A stretch of 64,000 bases of DNA, taken from assembly GCA_018378775.1 (NCBI GenBank), contig JAGZWV010000001.1:62001-126000 (forward strand), in the 5' to 3' direction. Below the pieces are notes generated by a model. The model was not told where the DNA came from and did no database searches. It was given only the letters and a program-made list of their open reading frames with translations. The position numbers were made by a program, and so were the translations under genes. Source of the DNA: Collinsella sp. Lineage in GTDB: Bacteria; Actinomycetota; Coriobacteriia; Coriobacteriales; Coriobacteriaceae. Below are positions 18,286-29,552 of the stretch, piece by piece (the stretch's first letter is position 1; every line of letters begins with the position of its first letter).

Positions 18286-19805
18286 TGGTCCCTCCTTCCC
18301 TGGTACATCGCCGCCTCGAGCACGTGATCCTGCGTCACTTGCTCGCTCTCGGCGACGTCTGCAATCGTGCGCGCAATGCGAACCAAGCGCACGATGCCGC
18401 GGCCCGTGAGATGCGTGCGTTTGGACAGACCGAGAACACACTTCTCCGCCGCATCATCGAGCTCAAAGGTCGAAACGACGCCGTCAATGGACCGTGTCTC
18501 GTCATCCTCGGCCTCGGCATCCGCATCGTCCATACGGGACTCGCGCCAGGCGCGAAAGGCGCGACCGCGCACAACGTAGTCACGTAACTCGGCCGACGAC
18601 ATACCCTCCGCGCCCTCGATAATCACCTGAGGGTCGGGACGGGTCACATCGATCATCATGTCGATACGGTCGGCCAAAGGACCGCGCAGTTTAGACCGAT
18701 AGCGCTCGACCATCGCCGCCGAGCAGCGACACGGTACCTCGCGATCGCCCAAAAAGCCGCAGGGGCAGGGATTGCTCGCAGCCAGCAGCTGAAAGCGCGA
18801 CGGGAAGGAAAAAGCCCCGTCGACGCGTACGATCCTGACGTAGCCGCGTTCGATAGGCTGACGCAGCGTCTGCAGCACACCCGTGGGAAACTCGGCAAGC
18901 TCGTCCAAAAATAGCACGCCGCCATGAGCAAGGCTGATCTCACCCGGGTGCACCGGGCGTCCGCCGCCGATAAGGCCTGCGGTCGAAATACTGTGATGGG
19001 GACTGCGGAAGGGCCGGTGCCCCGCCAACAAGCCATCAATGTTCTCGCCCAAAACCGAATGGATGCACAGCGCCTCCTGTTGATCCTCGACGGAAAGCTC
19101 GGGCAGGATGCCGGTCATACGGCGTGCGAGCATCGTCTTGCCCGATCCCGGGGACCCAATCATGAGCAAGCCGAGTTCTCCTGCCGCCGCAAGCGCCATG
19201 CCGCGTTTAGCGACTTCCTGCCCCAGCACGTCTGCATAGTCGAGCTCGGGCTCAAAGGTCGCCTCGACACCCTCGGAATCCAAGTAGTGCCGTGCGGCAT
19301 CGCCCATGCCGTGAGCAAGCTGAGACAGATGGTCGATAAAGCCGCAATCCACGCCCGCGAGTGGCACATGCTGGTCGGACCTGCCGGCGATAAAAGACAG
19401 CCCCATGTCGCGAGCCAATAGCTGAAACGCCACCTCGCCCTTGACGGGAAGCACCGTACCGTCCAGACCAAGCTCACCTGCGATAAGGCAGCGATCGAGG
19501 TTGTCACGGGGAATCTGCTCATCGGCCGCTAGAACCGCGATGGCGATGGGCAGGTCAAAGCCGCTACCGGTCTTGCGGATATCGCCGGGTGCCAGGTTAA
19601 CGGTAATGCCCGAGCGCGGGATCTCGAACCCGGCGGAGCGCATCGCGCAGCGAATACGACCGCGTGACTCCATCACCTCCATACTCGGAATGCCGAGCAT
19701 CTGGATGCCCGGAACGCCACCGGCAAGCGAGACCTCGACCGTGACGTGAATCGCCTCGACGCCGCGGATGCAGGCCGCGTGAACGGCAAACGTCTCGAAC
19801 GCCAT
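18282..19805 (-). CDS. comM: YifB/ComM-family Mg-chelatase-like AAA+ ATPase
   Basis: Hexameric helicase that promotes branch migration during integration of transforming DNA. The 507 aa begin with an S5-fold/Lon-like domain (SLAGGVPGIQMLGIP, NLAPGDIRKTGSGFDLPIA), then Walker A GSPGSGKTM, Walker B GGVLFLDELAEF and the SNPCPCGFLGD loop, and end with a helical domain (GRGIVRLVRIARTIADV). The start is ATG 19805, which shares one base with the yraN stop (TGATG). Upstream in-frame codons to 20003 overlap yraN and are not used. It overlaps dprA by four bases. Confidence 0.94.
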   Translation of the reverse strand: MAFETFAVHAACIRGVEAIHVTVEVSLAGGVPGIQMLGIPSMEVMESRGRIRCAMRSAGFEIPRSGITVNLAPGDIRKTGSGFDLPIAIAVLAADEQIPRDNLDRCLIAGELGLDGTVLPVKGEVAFQLLARDMGLSFIAGRSDQHVPLAGVDCGFIDHLSQLAHGMGDAARHYLDSEGVEATFEPELDYADVLGQEVAKRGMALAAAGELGLLMIGSPGSGKTMLARRMTGILPELSVEDQQEALCIHSVLGENIDGLLAGHRPFRSPHHSISTAGLIGGGRPVHPGEISLAHGGVLFLDELAEFPTGVLQTLRQPIERGYVRIVRVDGAFSFPSRFQLLAASNPCPCGFLGDREVPCRCSAAMVERYRSKLRGPLADRIDMMIDVTRPDPQVIIEGAEGMSSAELRDYVVRGRAFRAWRESRMDDADAEAEDDETRSIDGVVSTFELDDAAEKCVLGLSKRTHLTGRGIVRLVRIARTIADVAESEQVTQDHVLEAAMYQGRRDQ

Positions 19806-20290
19806 CACGACACCTGCCAATCGAACGCGTTGTACTGATGCTCGATCTCGGCGATATGCCCGCCGCGGATGGTGACACCCACAGCATCGAAGCGAATCGC
19901 CTTGAGCGGATAATGCTCCATGAGATAGCAACTTGCGATGCGGCGGTAGCGGCGTTGCTTTTGGGCGTCCACGGCCTCCTCGGGAAAGACCCGCGTGGTG
20001 CAATCCAGCGAAACGCGTCTGGTCTTGACCTCGGCCATCACCACGACATCGTCGAGCTCATCGAGCAGCACCAGATCGGCCTCGCCCTCGGTGCAACGAT
20101 AGCCCTGCTCCAGCAAGGTGTAGCCGCGCTCGTTAAAGTAGTCGATGGTGATCAGCTCGCCCAGCATGCCTAGCTCGCGGGGACTGAGTCCCTTGATAAA
20201 CTCGGGCGTCATCGCCCCGGAGTCGAGCTCGCCGTTTTCCCAACGCTCCTTGAGCTGCTGCGTCTTGCTCTTTTTGCTTGCGGCACTCAT
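19805..20290 (-). CDS. YraN-family (UPF0102) predicted endonuclease
   Basis: Small protein with the restriction-endonuclease-like fold. The pattern is LGMLGELITIDYFNERGY...EGEADLVLL...VVMAEVKTRR: the first Glu, the Asp in EGEAD and the E-x-K pair in AEVKT are the presumed metal-binding residues. ATG 20290 follows GGAAAGGAG and gives 161 aa with a 45-residue N-terminal extension containing SKKSKTQQLKERW. yraN next to comM and dprA is a common arrangement and suggests a role in DNA processing, though no function is proven. Confidence 0.85.
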   Translation of the reverse strand: MSAASKKSKTQQLKERWENGELDSGAMTPEFIKGLSPRELGMLGELITIDYFNERGYTLLEQGYRCTEGEADLVLLDELDDVVVMAEVKTRRVSLDCTTRVFPEEAVDAQKQRRYRRIASCYLMEHYPLKAIRFDAVGVTIRGGHIAEIEHQYNAFDWQVS

Positions 20291-20395
20291 GGGGTCTCCT
20301 TTCCCGCACACTGCATTGCCCCGATGATGAGGGCACCTTTCATGCGGGTAAGTACCGGAAGCAAACCAAAAGCTGACCAAATGCCGTCAAAAAAC

Positions 20396-20429
20396 GGGCC
20401 GTACGCAACAATGGTGTTGCATACGGCCC
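20396..20429 (-). terminator. Intrinsic terminator after rnhB
   Basis: GGGCCGTACGCAACA (20396-20410) pairs with TGTTGCATACGGCCC (20415-20429), one mismatch, tetraloop ATGG; on the minus strand GTTTTTTG follows. It separates rnhB from the yraN-comM operon. Confidence 0.88.
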
Positions 20430-20479
20430 GCTACCAGCAGGTTTATAAAACCCCAGAGGTCCATGTCTCCACAATTGGC

Positions 20480-21268
20480 CTAGAAAAGGCGCTCAGTCTG
20501 CAGAAAGTTTCCGCAAAAGCTCACGCGGTGCAGCGGACAAAGTCCATGTTTGCGAATGGCCTCGATGTGCTCGGGGCTCGCATAGCCCTTCGACTCGGCC
20601 AGATGGTACTCGGGATACTCGGCGTCGTACTCGACCATCATCTCGTCACGCGTGACCTTGGCCATGATGGACGCCGCGGCGATACAGGCGATTTTGGCAT
20701 CGCCCTTCACCACGTCGCGCTCGTTGGGAACGGCGCCCAAGGGGTTACCGTCCATAAGCACGCAATCGGGCTCGAGCCCCGTATCGGCCACGGCGCCCGC
20801 AACGGCAGCGCGGATGGCGCGGGCCATGCCCATATCGTCGATATCCGCAGGCGCGATATGGCAAAAACCGATCGCCGTCGCCACCTCGGCAATCTTCACC
20901 GAGAGCAACTCGCGGCGCGCGGGCGTGAGCTTTTTGGAATCGTTGATACCCCAGACGCGCGGCTCCATAGGAAGACAGACGGCGCATACCGTCAAAGGAC
21001 CGGCCACCGATCCGCGACCCACCTCGTCGACACCAACGACCACCCCATCGCCGCCAAGCTCATGCATAAGCTCATACATGTCATTGACGCGCTCGCGCTC
21101 GGCAAGCTCTTTGGCATGGCGTTTGAGGGCGCGTTCACAAGCCTTGATCACCTGCTGGCGCGGGTCCTCGCGATAATGCTTCACGAGGGCGGGGATCTCC
21201 TCAAACGTTGCGCTCGCCAGCTCTCCGGCAACCTGCGATGCCGAAACCGAGCTCGTCATATTGGCCAT
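20480..21268 (-). CDS. rnhB: Ribonuclease HII
   Basis: Removes single ribonucleotides and RNA primers from DNA. Catalytic residues are visible in VVGVDEVGRGSVAGP (Asp81, Glu82) and VLMDGNPLG; the C-terminus has ESKGYASPEH. About 75 residues precede the catalytic core, an N-terminal helical extension seen in many Gram-positive homologues. ATG 21268 follows AAGGAGG by 7 bases; an upstream ATG at 21286 contains that ribosome site and is rejected. The 262 aa gene is preceded by the rplS terminator and closed by its own. Confidence 0.95.
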   Translation of the reverse strand: MANMTSSVSASQVAGELASATFEEIPALVKHYREDPRQQVIKACERALKRHAKELAERERVNDMYELMHELGGDGVVVGVDEVGRGSVAGPLTVCAVCLPMEPRVWGINDSKKLTPARRELLSVKIAEVATAIGFCHIAPADIDDMGMARAIRAAVAGAVADTGLEPDCVLMDGNPLGAVPNERDVVKGDAKIACIAAASIMAKVTRDEMMVEYDAEYPEYHLAESKGYASPEHIEAIRKHGLCPLHRVSFCGNFLQTERLF

Positions 21269-21303
21269 ACCAGGCCCTCCTTGCATGCAAATCAGATAAA
21301 AAG

Positions 21304-21327
21304 AAGGGCCACCCGAAGGTGGCCCTT
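21304..21327 (-). terminator. Intrinsic terminator after rplS
   Basis: AAGGGCCACC and GGTGGCCCTT form a perfect 10-base stem with a CGAA loop; on the minus strand TTCTTTTTATC follows. Confidence 0.88.
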
Positions 21328-21361
21328 GTGTCCAAACGAGTGGACAGACGCTGCGATCTTC

Positions 21362-21703
21362 TTAGCGCTTCTCGGGGATGCGAGCAGCCTTGCCCACCTT
21401 GTCGCGGAGGTAGTACAGCTTGGCGCGACGGACGCGACCGTGACGAACGACCTCGAGCTTGGCGATCTTGGGGCTGTGAAGCGGGAAGGTACGCTCAACA
21501 CCGACACCGAAGGACATCTTGCGGACGGTGAAGGTCTCGCGGGCACCGGCGCCGGCCATGCGGATGACGTCGCCCTGGAAGACCTGGATGCGCTCGCGGT
21601 CGCCTTCCTTAATGCGGTAGTGAACCTTGACGTTGTCGGCGACGCGAACCTGAGGAATGTCCTCGCGGATCTGCTGACGCTCGATTGCGCGGATGTAATC
21701 CAT
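21362..21703 (-). CDS. rplS: 50S ribosomal protein L19
   Basis: Large-subunit protein at the 30S-50S interface. The 113 aa match the family: [48 protein letters not shown] and the basic C-terminus [21 protein letters not shown] 21703 is used because AAGGA lies 7 bases before it and the family begins MDYIRAIE; the in-frame TTG at 21709 is too close. It forms a single-gene transcript between its promoter at 21773 and terminator at 21304. Confidence 0.97.
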   Translation of the reverse strand: MDYIRAIERQQIREDIPQVRVADNVKVHYRIKEGDRERIQVFQGDVIRMAGAGARETFTVRKMSFGVGVERTFPLHSPKIAKLEVVRHGRVRRAKLYYLRDKVGKAARIPEKR

Positions 21704-21727
21704 GTGCAATTCCTTACTCTTCTAGAG

Positions 21728-21751
21728 GTGCCGTACCACCTTGGCCGGCAC
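21728..21751 (-). promoter_or_regulatory. Hairpin in rplS leader
   Basis: GTGCCG and CGGCAC enclose a 12-base loop in the predicted 5' leader about 25 bases before the rplS start. L19 leaders are autoregulated in Bacillus; a comparable role here is only inferred from position. Confidence 0.35.
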
Positions 21752-21772
21752 GTAGTTGAACAAACGTATTCG

Positions 21773-21800
21773 AGTATACACGCGCGGGTTTCTGCTGCAA
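21773..21800 (-). promoter_or_regulatory. rplS promoter
   Basis: Minus-strand TTGCAG (21795-21800) and TATACT (21773-21778) are 16 bases apart; transcription would start near 21766. Confidence 0.65.
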
Positions 21801-21846
21801 GAACAATTTTTTACGCAGACAAAAAGACAAAACCCGCACATGATAA

Positions 21847-21874
21847 CCGCCCGCCTCACGAATGAGACGGGCGG
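21847..21874 (-). terminator. Hairpin terminator after ppdK
   Basis: CCGCCCGCCTCA and TGAGACGGGCGG form a 12-base stem with one mismatch and a CGAA loop, 40-66 bases past the ppdK stop. The U-tract is poor (GGTTATC), so termination strength is uncertain. Confidence 0.65.
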
Positions 21875-21912
21875 CATGAAGGGGGCTACGCTAGGCGTCT
21901 AAACCCAAAACG

Positions 21913-24663
<2,751 letters not shown>

Positions 24664-24738
24664 GATACTTCCCCTTCCATGCACTTACGCGCACGACCGT
24701 GGTAACGAATCGACCCACCGGATGCGGGCCGTGAGGGA

Positions 24739-24744
24739 ACTATA
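24739..24744 (-). promoter_or_regulatory. Likely ppdK -10 element
   Basis: Minus-strand TATAGT, with no recognisable -35 sequence 16-18 bases upstream. The leader would be about 68 bases. The missing -35 together with repeats just upstream suggests an activator-dependent promoter. Confidence 0.45.
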
Positions 24745-24785
24745 CGGCGCGTTTTGGGCAGGCTTGCGCAGAGGACGCGGGGGTT

Positions 24786-24823
24786 GGTAAACGTGGTAAA
24801 TATGGCGGTAAACGGTAGGTAAA
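24786..24823 (-). promoter_or_regulatory. TTTACC direct repeats upstream of ppdK
   Basis: GGTAAA (TTTACC on the ppdK strand) begins at 24786, 24795, 24807 and 24818, spaced 9, 12 and 11 bases, close to one helical turn. The array would lie about 54-91 bases upstream of transcription start, a usual place for an activator of the OmpR/PhoB type. The protein is unknown. Confidence 0.5.
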
Positions 24824-24835
24824 GGTGGTCACCTT
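24822..24835. promoter_or_regulatory. Palindrome in ppdK upstream region
   Basis: AAGGTG-GT-CACCTT is a perfect 6-base inverted repeat with a 2-base centre that overlaps the last TTTACC copy. It could be a dimeric repressor site. Confidence 0.4.
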
Positions 24836-24901
24836 ATGAAGATACCACTACAAGAAAATACAGGTCAGATGCAATGTATTTGCTAAATCGCTTTACCATA
24901 A

Positions 24902-25009
24902 GTAGCTAATTTGGGACGGGGCTTTTTTAGCTGCCCCCGTCGGCAATCGGCCAAAAAGCTCGCGGCCTCAGTCGGGGTAGCTAAAAAAGCCCCGTCCCAA
25001 ATTAGCTAC
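24902..25009. repeat. Inverted pair of GTAG-headed palindromes (REPIN-like), copy A
   Basis: Left arm 24902-24932 and right arm 24979-25009 are perfect 31-base inverted copies, each beginning GTAGCTAATTTGGGACGGGG. Within each arm GTAGCTAA and TTAGCT(A/G)C can pair as a smaller hairpin. The 46-base centre is unrelated to copy B. The right end supplies the TAG stop codon of ppsR. GTAG plus palindrome and the inverted pairing are the hallmarks of REP/REPIN elements. Confidence 0.8.
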
Positions 25010-25881
25010 TTTTGTTGGACTCGACGGGCGGCGCGGCGGGCACGGGCTTCTTGGATTTCCTCCAAGTGGCTGATGATCTCGGAGGCGCTTTCCTCGATGG
25101 CCTTGCCGTCGGTACGCACCACAAAGCAGCCTAGGCGCTTCATGAGGGCACGAGCTTCCTCGAGCTCGCTGCGCACGCTCTCGGGCTCGGCATAGGAGCC
25201 GGCGACGGCACGGGCGTAGTCGTCGCCCAAACGGCTATCGCGAATCTCGGAAATAACGTCGACGGTCGAAATCAGGCCGAACAGGCGCATCGGGTCGACC
25301 TCGTAAATCGACTTCGGCGGCTCCGTGCCATGGGCCAACGGAACATTGGCAACCTTGTAACCTTGATAGGCCAGATACATCGACAGCGGCGTCTTGGACG
25401 TGCGCGATACGCCCAGCAGCACGATATCGGCACCCGACAGATCGTCGCAACCGCGCCCGTCATCGTGCTCAACGAAATACTCCATGGCCTCGATACGATG
25501 GAAATAGCGGTCATCGGTCCTGTGAATCACGCCCGCAACGCCCTTGGGCGGTACACCGATGAGCGACGACAGCACGGCGAGCGTGGGGCCGATCAAGTCG
25601 ACCGAACGGATATGCAACATACCCAAGTAATCGAGCACGCGGGCACGTAGCGCCGGGTCGACGATGGTATGGAACACGGCGATATCGCGATGGTCGGCAT
25701 CGACGCGCGGCCCCACAAATGACTTGACCTGCTCCACAGAAGTCACCTTAGGCAGGCGCAAAACACGAAAAGCCCCTTCATCAAATTGCCCGGACGCCGC
25801 AAGCACCACCTCACAAGCGGTATCACCGAGCGAGTCGGAGATAACGATAACGGTGGGACGAGCGGTGACCGGGCAATCCAT
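25006..25881 (-). CDS. ppsR: Pyruvate, phosphate dikinase regulatory kinase/phosphorylase (DUF299)
   Basis: Bifunctional serine/threonine kinase and Pi-dependent phosphorylase that inactivates and reactivates PpdK by ADP-dependent phosphorylation. The 291-aa protein has the DUF299 start TVIVISDSLGDTACEV and the P-loop-like GVSRTSKT (residues 157-164), followed by YLAYQGYKVANVPLAHG. ATG 25881 follows AAAGGAG. It lies upstream of its target ppdK on the same strand, separated by the REP pair and the ppdK regulatory region. Its stop codon is the TAG of the repeat, so the last residues (RRVQQK) may have been altered by the insertion. Confidence 0.94.
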   Translation of the reverse strand: MDCPVTARPTVIVISDSLGDTACEVVLAASGQFDEGAFRVLRLPKVTSVEQVKSFVGPRVDADHRDIAVFHTIVDPALRARVLDYLGMLHIRSVDLIGPTLAVLSSLIGVPPKGVAGVIHRTDDRYFHRIEAMEYFVEHDDGRGCDDLSGADIVLLGVSRTSKTPLSMYLAYQGYKVANVPLAHGTEPPKSIYEVDPMRLFGLISTVDVISEIRDSRLGDDYARAVAGSYAEPESVRSELEEARALMKRLGCFVVRTDGKAIEESASEIISHLEEIQEARARRAARRVQQK

Positions 25882-25915
25882 GCGGGGCTCCTTTTGCGCT
25901 TATGCGCAGGCTGGC

Positions 25916-28012
25916 TTACTTTTTGCGGGCAAGCTCACCGATGTTGGCAATGCCGGAGAAAACGGCCTCGAAGCGGTTGAGCAGCTTAAGGCGATTATCG
26001 CGAAGCTGCTCGTCCTTGTCCATGACCATAACCTCATCGAAGAAACGGTCGATGGGCGCGCGCAGGGCGGCGAGGGCGGCAAATGCGGCCGGGTAGTCCT
26101 CGGCAGCAAGGGCGGCATCGACAGCGGTCTGAGCGGCCTCGGAGGCATCGGCAAGCGCGAGCTCGACCTCGCCCATCAGGCTGCGGTCGTACTCCACGCC
26201 CAGCTCGGGCTTGGAGATATGCGCGGCACGGGCATAGGCGGTCGCAAGGTTGTCAAAGGTATCGGCGTCGTTCTTGCGGGCCTCGTCGAGGGCGGCGCAG
26301 CGGGCGAAGAAGACGGACGGGGCGATGATGTGCACCGCGGAGACGGCGGCAACGGTATCGGCCGGAATCTTTTCGTCGCGGGCCATGCTCACCAGGCGGC
26401 CATGGAAGAAGTCGCGAACCTGCTGGGCGACCTCGGCGGCGTCGAACTCAATGCCCTGCTCACTGTAGAGCTCGAGAGCGAAGTCGATGAGCGACGTGGG
26501 GTCGATCGGCAGGCGGTCGCGCAGGATGTTGATGATGCCGATAGCGGCACGACGCAGCGCATAGGGGTCCGAAGAGCCGGTCGGGGGCTCGCCGATGGCA
26601 AAGATACCGGCGATGGTATCGAGCTTGTCGGCACAGGCCACGATGCAGCCAGCAGTGCCCTCGGGCAGCTCGTCACCGGCAAAGCGGGGACGATAATGAT
26701 CGCGAATGGCGTGAGCGACCTCGTCGTTCTCCCCCATCGCGGTCGCGTAATAACCGCCCATCACGCCCTGCTGGCTCGTGAACTCGACGACGGCGTTGGA
26801 CACCAGGTCGGCCTTGCACAGGTGCGCGGCACGGCCGGCGTCAGCTGCCAGATGAGCGCCCAGGTGAGCCTCGCGGGCGATAGCGAGCGCGAGCTGCTCG
26901 ATGCGCTCGGACTTGGCGAGCACGCTACCGAGCTTCTCCTGGAAGGCGACCTTGGCCAGACGCTCACGGAACTCGTCGAGGGAGATCTTCAGGTCCTCCT
27001 CGTAGAAGAACTTTGCGTCGTCCAGACGGGCGCGCACGACGCGCTCGTTGCCGTCGATCACGCGCTCGGCGTTCTCAGGCTTGCTGTTGGAGACGACCAC
27101 GAACTCACGCGTGAGCTTGCCCTCGCCGTCATAGATCGGGAAGTAGCGCTGGTTGGTGAGCATGGACTCGCAGATGATCTCGTGCGGGACCTTGAGGAAC
27201 TCCTCATCGAAAGTACCGACGAGCACCGTCGGCCACTCGCAGAGGTTAATGACCTCCTCGAAGACCTTCTTGGGCGTATCGACATGGCAGCCGGGACGGG
27301 CAGCCTCGACCTCGGCGATACCGGCGAGGATGGCCTCGCGACGACGCTCGGCAGAAAGCACGCCGGCGTCCTCGAGCACCTGCTCGTAGACGGCGGGGCT
27401 GGCAACCACATGGTCACCAGGGCCAAGTACGCGATGACCACGCGTGGTGTTGCCACTCGTCACGTCGGCAAACGACACGGGAACAACATCCTCGCCCAAA
27501 AGGCAGCAGATCCAACGGACCGGACGAACAAACGTAGCGTGCTCGTGGCCCCAGCGCTGGCTGCGGTAGTTGGGCCACTGCAGGCCGGCGATAGTCTTCT
27601 CGCACAGAGACGTCAGGATCGGCGTAGCCGGAGCGGAGGGAATGTTCTTCTCGGCGAACACGTACTCGCGGCCGTCGGTGTCCTCGCGACGGACCAGGTC
27701 CTCGGCAGCCACACCGCACTTGCGGGCAAAGCCCTGGGCGGCCTTGGTGGCGTTACCGTCGGCATCAAAGGCAATGTTTGCCGCGGGGCCGCGCTTGACC
27801 TCGTGAACCTCGTCGGTCGCGGTGGCGACGTCGGCAACGAGCGCAGCCAGGCGGCGCGGGCTCGAGATCACGCGGACCTCGCCGTGGGCCAGACCGGCCT
27901 CGTCGAGGCCCTTGGCGATCATGGTGCCAAGCTGCTTGACGGCATTGTTCAACGGTGCGGAGGGCATTTCCTCCGTACCGATCTCAAACAGGAAATCCTT
28001 AGCGTCTGCCAT
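25916..28012 (-). CDS. glyS: Glycyl-tRNA synthetase beta subunit
   Basis: Beta chain of the heterotetrameric bacterial GlyRS; provides tRNA binding and an HD-like domain. The 698 aa start with FLFEIGTEEMPSA, typical of the family, and include FVRPVRWICCLLG, TRGHRVLG and the C-terminal region EVMVMDKDEQLRDNRLKLL. ATG 28012 is preceded by GAGGTGG in the end of glyQ, three bases away, so the subunits are co-translated. Confidence 0.97.
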   Translation of the reverse strand: MADAKDFLFEIGTEEMPSAPLNNAVKQLGTMIAKGLDEAGLAHGEVRVISSPRRLAALVADVATATDEVHEVKRGPAANIAFDADGNATKAAQGFARKCGVAAEDLVRREDTDGREYVFAEKNIPSAPATPILTSLCEKTIAGLQWPNYRSQRWGHEHATFVRPVRWICCLLGEDVVPVSFADVTSGNTTRGHRVLGPGDHVVASPAVYEQVLEDAGVLSAERRREAILAGIAEVEAARPGCHVDTPKKVFEEVINLCEWPTVLVGTFDEEFLKVPHEIICESMLTNQRYFPIYDGEGKLTREFVVVSNSKPENAERVIDGNERVVRARLDDAKFFYEEDLKISLDEFRERLAKVAFQEKLGSVLAKSERIEQLALAIAREAHLGAHLAADAGRAAHLCKADLVSNAVVEFTSQQGVMGGYYATAMGENDEVAHAIRDHYRPRFAGDELPEGTAGCIVACADKLDTIAGIFAIGEPPTGSSDPYALRRAAIGIINILRDRLPIDPTSLIDFALELYSEQGIEFDAAEVAQQVRDFFHGRLVSMARDEKIPADTVAAVSAVHIIAPSVFFARCAALDEARKNDADTFDNLATAYARAAHISKPELGVEYDRSLMGEVELALADASEAAQTAVDAALAAEDYPAAFAALAALRAPIDRFFDEVMVMDKDEQLRDNRLKLLNRFEAVFSGIANIGELARKK

Positions 28013-28015
28013 GGC

Positions 28016-28927
28016 TTACGCCACCTCGCCTTCCTGGTCGGCATTCTCGTTGGCTCCGGCGACCTCGGCCATGTAGGCCTCGCAGCACGCCTTGGCGACG
28101 GCGCGGACGCGCAGGATGTAGTTGGCACGCTCGACCGCGGACAGCGCGCCACGGGCATCGAGCAGGTTGAAGGCGTGGCTGCACTTCATGACGCAGTCGT
28201 ACGCCGGCAGCGGCAGCTTGCGCTCCAGACAGGAGTGGCACTCGGCCTCGTAGTCGTCAAACTTCTGACGCATCATCTCGACGTTGGCGACCTCAAAGTT
28301 GTAGGCGCTGAACTCGCGCTCGTTCTCGAGGAACACGTCGCCATAGGTCATGGGCGTGCCGTCGGGCAGGTAGCTCCACACCAAGTCGTAGACGGAATTG
28401 ACGCCCTGCGCATACATGGCGATGCGCTCCAGGCCATAGGTGATCTCGACGGGCACGGGGTCGACCTCGATGCCGCCCACCTGCTGGAAGTACGTAAACT
28501 GCGTGACCTCCATGCCATTGAGCCAGACCTCCCAGCCAAGGCCCCAGGCGCCGAGCGTCGGGCTCTCCCAGTCGTCCTCGACAAAGCGGACGTCATGGTC
28601 GTTGGGGTCCAGACCGATAGCGGCAAGAGACCCCAGGTAAAGCTCCTGGGCGTTGACCGGAGAGGGCTTGATGAGCACCTGGAACTGATAGTAGTGCTGC
28701 ATGCGGTTGGGGTTCTCGCCGTAGCGGCCGTCGGCGGGACGGCGGCAAGGCTGCGCATAGCAGGTGCGCCACTCGGCGGGACCGAGCGAGCGCAGCGTGG
28801 TCGCGGTATGGAAGGTACCGGCACCGACCTCGGAGTCATAGGGCTGCATAATGACGCAGCCCTGCTCGCCCCAGTACTGCTGGAGACGCAGGATGATGTC
28901 TTGGAAGGAAAGCGATGAAGCGTTCAT
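28016..28927 (-). CDS. glyQ: Glycyl-tRNA synthetase alpha subunit
   Basis: Catalytic chain of heterotetrameric GlyRS. The 303 aa contain [35 protein letters not shown], the class II region [20 protein letters not shown], and [23 protein letters not shown] 28927 has an AGAGGC site. No T-box leader structure is evident in the 59 bases between glyQ and lepB. Confidence 0.97.
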   Translation of the reverse strand: MNASSLSFQDIILRLQQYWGEQGCVIMQPYDSEVGAGTFHTATTLRSLGPAEWRTCYAQPCRRPADGRYGENPNRMQHYYQFQVLIKPSPVNAQELYLGSLAAIGLDPNDHDVRFVEDDWESPTLGAWGLGWEVWLNGMEVTQFTYFQQVGGIEVDPVPVEITYGLERIAMYAQGVNSVYDLVWSYLPDGTPMTYGDVFLENEREFSAYNFEVANVEMMRQKFDDYEAECHSCLERKLPLPAYDCVMKCSHAFNLLDARGALSAVERANYILRVRAVAKACCEAYMAEVAGANENADQEGEVA

Positions 28928-28986
28928 GCCTCTAATATCCCCTCGTCGAAACGATTACACGGTTAGGTACTGTACTATAGCGGTTT

Positions 28987-29550
28987 TTAGTCGATAGCGC
29001 CGATGCGGTTGAGCGGCCAGTAACGCACGAGCGCCACGGCGATCAATTCGGAGCGGTCGACCGGGCCAAAGTAGCGGGAGTCAGCAGAGTTCTCGCGGTT
29101 GTCGCCCATCACCCACACGCACCCGTCGGGAACGGTGCAGGGATAGCTTACCTGAGCGCCGGGCGCTTGGACCGAAAGTGGCCAGCTCATGCCCGTCGTA
29201 TAGTCCTCGTCGAGCGCTTGGCCGTCAACGACCACCTTGCCATCCTGCAGGTCGACCGTCTGGCCGGCCGTGGCAATAACACGCTTGACAAGAACATCAT
29301 GCTCGGAGGTGCCATCGGGGTTGTGAAACACCACGATATCGCCCTGCTTGACGGGCTGACCGAGCTCGAGGCTCACCTTTTGTGCCAGGATCTGGTCGCC
29401 AATCTCGATCGTGTCCTCCATAGAGCCGGTGGGCACCACAAAGGGCTCGACCACAAAGGTGCGGATCAGGAAGGTGGCCACGAGCGCGATCGCGATGACC
29501 GCGATCCACTCAAAAGCGCCCCTCAACGCGGAATGTTGCGTAGGAACCAT
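28987..29550 (-). CDS. lepB: Signal peptidase I
   Basis: Membrane serine protease that removes signal peptides. One N-terminal membrane helix (about residues 14-36) is followed by the catalytic Ser43 in PTGSMEDTI, general base Lys89 in HDVLVKRVIATAG, and box E GDNRENSADSRYFG. ATG 29550 (187 aa) follows GAGGAG; the overlapping GTG 29556 lies inside the ribosome site. It is the last gene of the rpsP-khpA-rimM-trmD-lepB operon. Confidence 0.96.
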   Translation of the reverse strand: MVPTQHSALRGAFEWIAVIAIALVATFLIRTFVVEPFVVPTGSMEDTIEIGDQILAQKVSLELGQPVKQGDIVVFHNPDGTSEHDVLVKRVIATAGQTVDLQDGKVVVDGQALDEDYTTGMSWPLSVQAPGAQVSYPCTVPDGCVWVMGDNRENSADSRYFGPVDRSELIAVALVRYWPLNRIGAID

Positions 29551-29552
29551 AC

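Larger units (their letters stand above)
24664..25005. other. Intergenic region upstream of ppdK
   Basis: These 342 bases hold no gene. They contain the ppdK leader and weak promoter (24739-24744), four TTTACC direct repeats, a 14-base palindrome at 24822-24835, an AT-rich stretch, and most of the inverted REP pair that ends at the ppsR stop codon. Confidence 0.6.

Noticed and set aside
18286..18441. N-terminal extension of dprA
   Set aside because: Lies in comM in another frame with unconserved Arg/His-rich sequence; ATG 18285 is coupled to the comM stop.
25664..28918. 1084-codon plus-strand open frame antisense to ppsR, glyS and glyQ
   Set aside because: It mirrors real genes in a GC-ending codon genome, lacks recognisable domains and a ribosome site; a codon-bias shadow.
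28928..28986. T-box riboswitch before glyQS
   Set aside because: Only 59 bases are available and neither specifier loop nor antiterminator bulge sequence is visible.
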